From Nitrospira sp. (GTDB taxonomy: Bacteria; Nitrospirota; Nitrospiria; Nitrospirales; Nitrospiraceae): a stretch of DNA of 7,013 nt. The DNA is taken from NCBI GenBank assembly GCA_015904075.1, contig JABMDH010000051.1:1-7013 (forward strand), read 5' to 3'. The position numbers and the translations under genes are program-made. How positions within the stretch are numbered: position 1 is the first letter of the stretch; each line of letters starts with the position of its first letter. The notes below the pieces were generated by a model. It did no database searches. It was not told where the DNA came from and saw nothing but the letters and a program-made list of their open reading frames with translations. Shown piece after piece: positions 1 to 5,541 of the stretch.

Positions 1-950
<950 letters not shown>

Positions 951-953
<3 letters not shown>

Positions 954-998
954 GCCTCGGAAATAGGCGTGATTTGACTCTGTTCCGAGGGCGGCCTA
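951..998 (+). other. Imperfect hairpin after the rpoD stop, overlapping the tRNA promoter
   Basis: TAGGCC-TCGGAA (951-962) can pair with TTCCGA-GG-GC-GGCCTA (983-998), with a 4-nt bulge on the right arm and a loop of about 20 nt. There is no T-tract after it, so it is not a classical intrinsic terminator. Its right arm lies in the spacer and first bases of the -10 box of the promoter at 974-1002. It may act as a 3'-end structure for the rpoD mRNA, or be incidental. Confidence 0.4.
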
Positions 999-1002
999 GA
1001 AT
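974..1002 (+). promoter_or_regulatory. Sigma-70 promoter for the tRNA and zinc-ribbon gene
   Basis: The -35 box TTGACT (974-979, 5/6 match to consensus) and -10 box TAGAAT (997-1002, 5/6) are separated by exactly 17 bp. Transcription would start near 1008-1010, giving a leader of about 26 nt before the tRNA at 1036. Both hexamers and the spacing are good, so this is a strong candidate. It would make the tRNA independent of rpoD read-through. Confidence 0.75.
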
Positions 1003-1035
1003 TTGTGCCAGGTCGAGATGAGAACCGTTCCGATC

Positions 1036-1112
1036 GGGCCCATAGCTCAGGTGGTTAGAGCGGCTGACTCATAATCAGCTGGTCCTAGGTTCAAGTCCTA
1101 GTGGGCCCACCA
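1036..1112 (+). tRNA. tRNA with CAT anticodon, probably tRNA-Ile2 (lysidine type) rather than elongator Met
   Basis: A complete cloverleaf can be drawn. The acceptor stem is GGGCCCA/TGGGCCC, the D arm is GCTC...GAGC, and the anticodon stem is GCTGA/TCAGC with loop CTCATAA. The T arm is CTAGG-TTCAAGT-CCTAG, followed by discriminator A and an encoded CCA (77 nt). A CAT anticodon fits initiator Met, elongator Met or Ile2. The 1-72 G-C pair argues against an initiator. C4-G69 and C5-G68 are the acceptor pairs reported to favour recognition by the E. coli lysidine synthetase TilS, so Ile2 is preferred, but this is inference. It sits between rpoD and the zinc-ribbon gene. Confidence 0.95.
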
Positions 1113-1120
1113 GGCTGCCA

Positions 1121-1139
1121 GGGAGCCTGACGGGCTCTC
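1121..1139 (+). other. Short hairpin just downstream of the tRNA
   Basis: A 7-bp stem (1121-1127 with 1133-1139, one G-T pair) closes a 5-nt loop, TGACG. There is no T-run, so it is more likely a tRNA 3' processing or attenuation structure than a full terminator. The zinc-ribbon gene starts 40 nt later and probably shares the transcript. Confidence 0.35.
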
Positions 1140-1178
1140 CACGTATGTGTCTTTGCGCAGACGGATAGAAAGGACACA

Positions 1179-1960
1179 TTGAATCACAAGCTGTCTCCGC
1201 TCGTTGAATTGCAAAAACTCGATCTCCGTATCATGGAGATCAATGACATCCGCCGAAAAATCCCCGAACGTCTGCATATTGCAGAAACCCCCCTGCGAGA
1301 TGCGACACAGATTCTGAACGAGACGAAGGCCGCCGCCGATGCCGCGGGCAAAGAGCGGCGCGCGCACGCGCGCACGAAAAGGATCTGGAAGCGCACGAGG
1401 CGCAGACGGAGAAGATGAAGTCGCACGCGGCGGGCCTGAAGACCAACAAGGAATATCAGGCGCATCTGTTCGAGATCGAGCTGGCCAACAAGAAGCGCGG
1501 AGAGTTCGAAGAAAAGATTCTGCTGGCGATGGACACGATCGACCAGCTGCAGAAGACCGCCAAAGAATTGCAAGAGAATGGGAAAGGGCTTGAGGACGTC
1601 TTTGCCCGGGAAAAGCAGGTGCTGGACGCCCAGGACAAGGAGCTGGCGACAGAACTGGCCACCGTTGAAGCCCGGCAGCGAGAAGCGTCGGCGCGGATTG
1701 AGAAGAGCCTGCTCGCCCGGTATACCCAGATCAAGGCGTCGCGGAAAGACCAGCCGCTCGCGGCCGTGCGTGACGGTATGTGCGCCGGCTGTCGTCTGCA
1801 GATCCCGCCGCAGCTCATTGCGCAAGTCAAACGGTCGGACGATCTGCTGGTCTGCCCCTATTGCCGCCGGATGCTCTACTGGGAAGGCGAACCGGTGGCG
1901 GAAGCGCCCACCGTGCCGGGAGTCAAGTCGTCGGAGCTGGAAGCTGGAGAGTCGGTGTAA
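1179..1960 (+). pseudogene. COG1579-type coiled-coil C4 zinc-ribbon protein, frameshifted
   Basis: Two frames together give one protein of about 260 residues, the usual family size. The first starts at TTG 1179 (AAAGGA just upstream; an ATG is expected here) with HKLSPLVELQKLDLRIMEI. The second continues with EKDLEAHEAQTEKMKS, KTNKEYQAHLFEIELANKK, a long Glu/Lys/Gln-rich coiled coil, and a C-terminal zinc ribbon with two cysteine pairs, CAGC (codons at 1781 and 1790) and CPYC (1853 and 1862). The frame changes by a net minus one base (or plus two) at about 1371-1376, inside an alternating CG/CA tract. Family members such as Helicobacter HP0958/FlgZ are helical-hairpin plus zinc-ribbon proteins; the role here is unknown. 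The lesion may be a real mutation, dinucleotide slippage or an assembly error. Downstream of the shift the frame is clean to TAA at 1960. Confidence 0.85.
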
Positions 1961-2071
1961 GCCTGATAGGAACTTCACGCAGTCTGCTCGCCTCAGATGA
2001 GGCCGTTTATGATATGCGGGAGGTAAAGATCTCCTCTGAAGGGATCACTCGGATGGAAGCCGATCGTTCCC

Positions 2072-2167
2072 CGTGAGGCATTCGACGATCTGCCGATCTT
2101 GCAACGGGTGGACATGGTCGATTGTTCCTCGGTAGACGAAACCTTCAAGGCCGTGGCGCTCCAGAAG
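2072..2167 (+). pseudogene. Remnant of an MNT-fold nucleotidyltransferase (MntA-like antitoxin), C-terminal part
   Basis: The frame reads EAFDDLPILQRVDMVDCSS and then VDETFKAVALQK. This resembles the C-terminal end of minimal nucleotidyltransferases (DDLP...VDLVD...), which sit just before HEPN partner genes. The catalytic GSxxxG...DxD half is not recognisable upstream. A stop at 2024-2026 blocks this frame. A neighbouring frame (VKISSEGITRMEADRS) could join it by a one-base shift in the CCCC at about 2069-2072. In intact HEPN/MNT (type VII) pairs the nucleotidyltransferase AMPylates and silences the HEPN RNase. The identification rests on a short segment plus its neighbour, so it is tentative. 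Confidence 0.5.
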
Positions 2168-2592
2168 ATTACGAGCAAGCGGCGTAACCTATTGCGGCTG
2201 TTGGGTCTGGCACTTTCACGCCCGGACCTTGCCTTGGCCCAGCCGGCTAACGAATTCGCCCTCGACTCAGCATCCAACGGTTTGAATTCAACCTCGAGAT
2301 ATTTTTGAAGAGCCTGAAGGCCTATGCCGAAGAGTCGGGGGTCGAAGCCTTCTCGCCGCGTGACAGCTTCCGGGCGGCCTTTCAATTGGGTGTGATCCAG
2401 AAAAGTCCGGAGTGGTTGCGCATGTTGGAGGACCGCAATCTCACCAGTCACACCTACAACGAAGCCACGACTGACACGAAGTACTCCCATCTGCCGACGT
2501 ACACGCGTCTCATCCGTCAGACGCTCGATGAGTTGACCAGACGCGCGAACGAGTCATATCAGTTTGGGAGTACTCGTCAGTTGCCACAGTAA
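2168..2592 (+). pseudogene. HEPN-domain protein of the HI0074/HepT-like family, broken by a one-base deletion
   Basis: The N-terminal part (SKRRNLLRLLGLALSRPD, then ANEFALDSA) is in one frame. After a missing base at about 2272/2273 (GCA-TCC, expected GCA-ATC) the next frame carries QRFEFNLEIFLKSLKAYAEE and SPRDSFRAAFQLGVI. It ends with MLEDRNLTSHTYNE and a closing helix before TAA at 2590. The motif RNLTSH is the R-x4-H active site of HEPN ribonucleases. Repaired, the protein would be about 141 residues, normal for this family. The likely start, ATT at 2168, lies where an ATG is expected, directly after the nucleotidyltransferase remnant and in its frame. HI0074-type proteins pair with MNT nucleotidyltransferases as toxin-antitoxin modules. 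As written, the toxin would not be made whole. Confidence 0.78.
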
Positions 2593-2638
2593 ATTGGTCG
2601 ATGGCAAGCATGCTTCGTAAACTACGAGGGGGCGCAGC

Positions 2639-3184
2639 ATGATGTATGTTCGATCGTTGATGACAGTGCTTCTCGTGCTGATACTGACTGGTTGCTTCGC
2701 AAAGAGAGACATTGTTCCAGGCATACAAGCACCAGGTGAATCCGCTGTGTCACGGAACGATGCGGTGGCGATTATGTTGCCGGATGACGGCACCTATGGT
2801 GGAACAGTCTATGCTGGTTCAGGGAAAGTGGTAGCAACACAGATTAAGCAGGCAGTTTTTGGGAAGGTGCGGACAAGTGAGATCATTGACGCGACCATTG
2901 AAATGACTCGGAAGGACGTGCGTACGTATTGCAAGGACAAGGGGATACGCTTTCTGATCCAACCGTCAATTCTGCATTGGGAAGATCGTGCCACGAACTG
3001 GTCTGGAATGCGCGACTTCATTAAGATTGAGCTTCTTCTTGTTAATCCAAGAGATGCCACCACGCTCAATAGCGTTTTGTATAAGGCCAGCAGTTCATGG
3101 TGGACATTCGTGAACACTCCTCCAGAAGACATGTTGGACGAGTCCTTTGACCGGGCGGTTGATCGGCTACTCAGTGGTCGATGA
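2639..3184 (+). CDS. DUF4823 family lipoprotein
   Basis: It encodes 181 residues. Residues 1-19 form a lipoprotein signal peptide: short charged start, hydrophobic MTVLLVLILTGC, lipobox LTGC with Cys19. The body carries segments I associate with DUF4823: DAVAIMLPDDGTYGGTVYAGSG near 42-63, GIRFLIQPSILHWEDRATNWSG in the middle, then SVLYKASSSWWTF. The function of the family is not known. The purine-rich GAGGGGG at about 2625-2632 precedes tandem ATGs at 2639 and 2642, and either could be the start. The gene looks less GC-rich than rpoD or the M48 gene, which could mean separate acquisition. The frame is intact. Confidence 0.85.
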   Translation: MMYVRSLMTVLLVLILTGCFAKRDIVPGIQAPGESAVSRNDAVAIMLPDDGTYGGTVYAGSGKVVATQIKQAVFGKVRTSEIIDATIEMTRKDVRTYCKDKGIRFLIQPSILHWEDRATNWSGMRDFIKIELLLVNPRDATTLNSVLYKASSSWWTFVNTPPEDMLDESFDRAVDRLLSGR

Positions 3185-3327
3185 AAACCAAAGGGGAAAC
3201 GGGGGCATTCTCAATTTCAGGGGAGACGCGAGGGGCATTGAGCCTCGTAACGGGCCTCGAGTAAATCCGTTCAGCCGCTGTGACTGGAACCGTGTAAAGG
3301 AAAATATGGTCTCGAAATTGATGCAGG
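3185..3327 (+). other. Intergenic stretch between convergent genes, no gene seen
   Basis: The DUF4823 gene and the minus-strand RNase HIII gene converge here. No open frame resembles a known protein. There is a weak inverted repeat CGAGG/CCTCG (3229-3233 with 3243-3247), not followed by a T-tract in either direction. The motif GGGGGCATTCTCAATTTC (3200-3217) resembles short sequences I have seen beside REP-associated transposase genes; this is a low-confidence impression. Confidence 0.35.
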
Positions 3328-3999
3328 CTATATTGGTTGGGTCAGTCCATACAGCACGGCTTGAGTAGTTTTGAAGTGCAGTTTGGCCACGTCGCCCAGC
3401 CGGGCCTGCCCGTGTTTTTTGATAATCATGCGGGCGGCGAGTTCGACCGCCGGTGAGGCGCCTTTCGGCAAGGTGGTTCCTACTTCACCGGACAGACGTT
3501 TTAACCGAATCAAGAATTCAGCCCGCGCGAGGATCGACGCGGCCGCCACAGCGAGGTCTGACTCCGCCTTCGTCCGCTGTTCCAAGACGATTGTCCGCCC
3601 TTTATCCTGCAAGGCATTCAGAATCAATCGTTCATTGCCGAATTGATCCGAGATGGCGTGCTCGCACGGCACGCGCTCGAGCAGATTCTCCAGCGCTTTT
3701 GCATGGCCCCAGGCGAGCAGCCGGTTGAGGTTTTTGATCTTGGCATAGAGCTCGTTATATTTCTGTGGGCCGATGGCGATGACACTGTGGGGGCAGATGG
3801 TCTTAATATCCGGGGCCATTTCCAGAATCCGCCCATCGGAGATCTTCTTGCTGTCACGGACTTCCATCAACTTCAATTCACCTTGCGTGGTCGCATCCAC
3901 GAACACGGCGGCGATAACAAGCGGGCCGAAATAGTCTCCCTTTCAGGATTCGTCGATGCCGATGCGTTCGATGTGGTTTTTGGGGCGGGGAACTGCCAC
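3328..3999 (-). pseudogene. rnhC: Ribonuclease HIII-like gene with in-frame TGA in the catalytic motif
   Basis: From GTG at 3997-3999 the frame reads VAVPRPKNHIERIGIDES, then TGA (3943-3945), then KGDYFGPLVIAAVFVDA. It continues to TAG at 3328-3330: 223 codons including the internal stop at codon 19. RNase H enzymes of this type cut the RNA strand of RNA/DNA hybrids. Seen are the first catalytic pair D-E, the DSKK motif, AISDQFG (third acidic residue), TKAESDLAVAAASILAR and PKGASPAVE. The usual motif is DESGKGD, so the stop replaces the glycine and needs only GGA to TGA. The start is supported by AGGAG seven bases upstream, an upstream in-frame stop and a good promoter. The N-terminal TBP-like domain of typical RNase HIII (about 300 residues) is absent. 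A downstream GTG start (3906) would lose the catalytic D-E. It could be a true pseudogene or a base error. Confidence 0.88.
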
Positions 4000-4034
4000 C
4001 GGATAGCTCCTGGAAAAAGGACGACGGGCGCGGT

Positions 4035-4063
4035 AATCTACTCAATCGGATACGGCGGGTCAA
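4035..4063 (-). promoter_or_regulatory. Sigma-70 promoter for the RNase HIII gene
   Basis: On the minus strand the -35 box TTGACC (4058-4063, 5/6) and -10 box TAGATT (4035-4040, 4/6) are 17 bp apart. The start of transcription would be near 4028, about 29 nt before the GTG start, with a clear AGGAG (4007-4011) in the leader. That promoter, ribosome site and start codon are all intact makes the internal TGA stand out more. Confidence 0.6.
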
Positions 4064-4106
4064 ATCTTCATCATCAATGAACATCGGTTTCGGGGGAGGG
4101 GGAGCG

Positions 4107-4976
4107 ATGGAAACTCAACGACGGCTGACGCGCTCGATCGCGCTGTTCAGTGTGGTGATTGGCGGTCTGGGGCTGGCGGGATGCGAAACGAATCCCTATA
4201 CAGGACGCTCGCAACTGCTGATGACGTCGGTCGGTCAGGAAATGCAGATGGGGGCGCAGGCGTACGATCAGATCACGAGAGATCCCAACTTGCGCTTGTC
4301 TCAAGACCCCAAGGAGGTCGAACCGGTGAGGCGGGTGGCGGCACGGATTATCGAAGCGGCGAAGCGATCGAAATACAGTGAGATGGCCCAGCAGTTTCAG
4401 TGGGACGTGACGGTGATCAAGGATGACAAGACGGCGAATGCCTTTGCGCTTCCCGGCGGAAAGATGGCCGTGTACACCGGTATTTTCCCCGTGGCAAAGA
4501 CGGAGGCGGGGTTGGCGGCCGTCATGGGCCATGAAGTCGTGCATGCCTTGGCCCGCCATGGGGCGGAGCGCATGAGCCAAGGACAAGCCACAAATGTCGG
4601 TTTGCAAGTGATTGGTGCGGTAATTGGGATTGGGGGAAAAAGTCCAGCACTTGGTCAAGCGACTATGGCGGCGCTCGGTATGGGGGCGCAGGTGGGCGTG
4701 TTGCTTCCCTTCAGCCGGAAACACGAATCGGAGGCCGATTATGTGGGGATTCTTCTCGCGGCCGATGCCGGATACGATCCGCGCGAATCCGTTGGGCTGT
4801 GGGAGCGGATGGCGCAGCTGTCGAGCGGTGGAGGGCCAGGGGAGTTCTTGTCGACTCATCCGAGCCACGACACTCGAATCGAGCAACTGAAGGAGTGGAT
4901 GCCGGAAGCCATGGCGATCTACCAGAAAAGGCCGGCCGTTCCAGCCGCTCTCTTGCCGACGGTGGGCGGCCGGTAG
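4107..4976 (+). CDS. M48 family zinc metalloprotease, lipoprotein (Oma1/LoiP-like)
   Basis: It encodes 289 residues from ATG 4107, chosen because the GGGGGAGGGGGAG run lies just upstream. An in-frame ATG at 4077 lacks such a site and would put extra residues before the signal peptide. Residues 1-26 are a lipoprotein signal with lipobox LAGC (Cys26), followed by NPYTGRSQLLMTS, usual for periplasmic Oma1-like M48 proteases. The zinc site is HEVVH (His142, Glu143, His146), with the third ligand Glu207 in SRKHESEADYVG. THPSHDTRIEQL closes the domain. The final 20 or so residues are Pro/Ala-rich. Such proteases are thought to degrade or mature misfolded envelope proteins. It diverges from the RNase HIII gene with 107 bp between start codons and ends 33 bp before the rnpB promoter. 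The frame is intact. Confidence 0.93.
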   Translation: METQRRLTRSIALFSVVIGGLGLAGCETNPYTGRSQLLMTSVGQEMQMGAQAYDQITRDPNLRLSQDPKEVEPVRRVAARIIEAAKRSKYSEMAQQFQWDVTVIKDDKTANAFALPGGKMAVYTGIFPVAKTEAGLAAVMGHEVVHALARHGAERMSQGQATNVGLQVIGAVIGIGGKSPALGQATMAALGMGAQVGVLLPFSRKHESEADYVGILLAADAGYDPRESVGLWERMAQLSSGGGPGEFLSTHPSHDTRIEQLKEWMPEAMAIYQKRPAVPAALLPTVGGR

Positions 4977-5009
4977 TTCATCGATCGTTTGATCTGCTTG
5001 TGTACGTTC

Positions 5010-5039
5010 TTGTCACGGCCTCTCGCTTTTCTTTATACT
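5010..5039 (+). promoter_or_regulatory. Sigma-70 promoter of the RNase P RNA gene
   Basis: The -35 box TTGTCA (5010-5015, 5/6) and -10 box TATACT (5034-5039, 5/6) have an 18-bp spacer. Transcription would start near 5046, where the RNA is expected to begin. Because rnpB is interrupted downstream, this promoter would now read through the dnaG fragment into rpoD at 5542. Confidence 0.7.
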
Positions 5040-5045
5040 GCCCCT

Positions 5046-5190
5046 GCGCGGATGTGAAGGCTGGGTGATCGCTCGATGCTTCGGTATCGGGAGGAAAGTC
5101 CGGACTCCATGGGCAGGGCGCTGGGTAACTCCCAGGCGGAGCAATCCGACACCAGCACCACAGAAATCAAACCGCCGATGGCCGCCTGAG
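5046..5190 (+). ncRNA. rnpB: RNase P RNA (type A), 5' part only
   Basis: RNase P RNA is the catalytic RNA that matures tRNA 5' ends. Seen here are a P3-like hairpin CGATGC-TTCG-GTATCG and the universal block GAGGAAAGTCCGGACTCC (5091-5108). They are followed by CAGGGCGCTGGGTAACTCCCAGG with its small stem-loop, a GNRA hairpin CGGA-GCAA-TCCG, and the conserved ACAGAAATCAAACCGCCGATGGCC (split here: ACAGAAATCAAACC, then GCCGATGGCC, ending at 5183). After that the expected continuation (the conserved block around GGTGCGGTAAGAGC, the matching 3' half of P4, the P1 closing strand) is missing and DnaG-coding sequence appears. The exact breakpoint lies between about 5184 and 5215. The RNA cannot fold into an active core as written. 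Confidence 0.9.
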
Positions 5191-5211
5191 GCCTTTACCG
5201 TGGCACCCTGC

Positions 5212-5539
5212 CGAAGGCTCGTGGCGTTGGCGATGGCTCATCTGGGTCAGGATGGGCGCATCGGCGTTCGGGCGGTGCTGGATGTTGCGATGGACGATCC
5301 CGAATGCGGCGCTCTTGCGACGGAACTGTCGATCCGAGACGATCATTTCGACGATGTGCCGATGCACATCAAGGCTTGTCTGGACAGTCTCGACCGAAAA
5401 CGGGCGGAACAGATTCTTCGTGATCTTATTGCCAGGTCAGGTGGAAGAGGCGCGGCTGTTGAATGTGCAAATCAACGAATTGCGGATCCGAAAAGCCGGC
5501 GCACCACCCGCCGGAGCGGTGTCCTTGGTGAAGGAGTAG
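5212..5539 (+). pseudogene. dnaG: DnaG primase, C-terminal fragment only, frameshifted
   Basis: The frame from about 5212 reads [18 protein letters not shown], then [20 protein letters not shown] and [17 protein letters not shown], the helical C-terminal (helicase-binding) end of DnaG. At about 5434-5440 the frame shifts by one base, within CCAGGTCAGGT. The following frame gives [20 protein letters not shown] and ends at TAG 5537-5539, a normal DnaG ending just before rpoD. The zinc-binding and TOPRIM catalytic domains are absent, replaced upstream by rnpB, so this is not a functional primase gene. The AAGGAG in its last codons serves as ribosome site for rpoD, two bases after the stop. A few residues may also be missing at the frameshift. 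The family call rests on sequence character and the dnaG-rpoD gene order. Confidence 0.8.
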
Positions 5540-5541
5540 TC

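Noticed and set aside
1184..1978. A 264-codon minus-strand open frame across the frameshifted zinc-ribbon gene
   Set aside because: It is open across the frameshift, but its composition (Arg/Leu/Phe-rich) is that of an antisense shadow. The plus strand shows clear coiled-coil and CxxC zinc-ribbon sequence.
3943..3945. TGA in rnhC as a selenocysteine codon
   Set aside because: The residue is a structural glycine in the family. No SECIS-like hairpin is apparent just downstream, and selenocysteine has no role in RNase H catalysis.
3371..4080. Plus-strand open frames opposite the RNase HIII gene (3371-3646, 3453-3728, 3643-4080)
   Set aside because: They are antisense to a gene with recognisable conserved motifs and good promoter and ribosome-site signals; none looks like a known protein.
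5252..5539. A separate small gene starting at ATG 5252
   Set aside because: Only its last 34 or so residues make sense, as the DnaG C-terminus. The earlier part is out of frame with the DnaG sequence in the neighbouring frame, so it is one frameshifted dnaG fragment.
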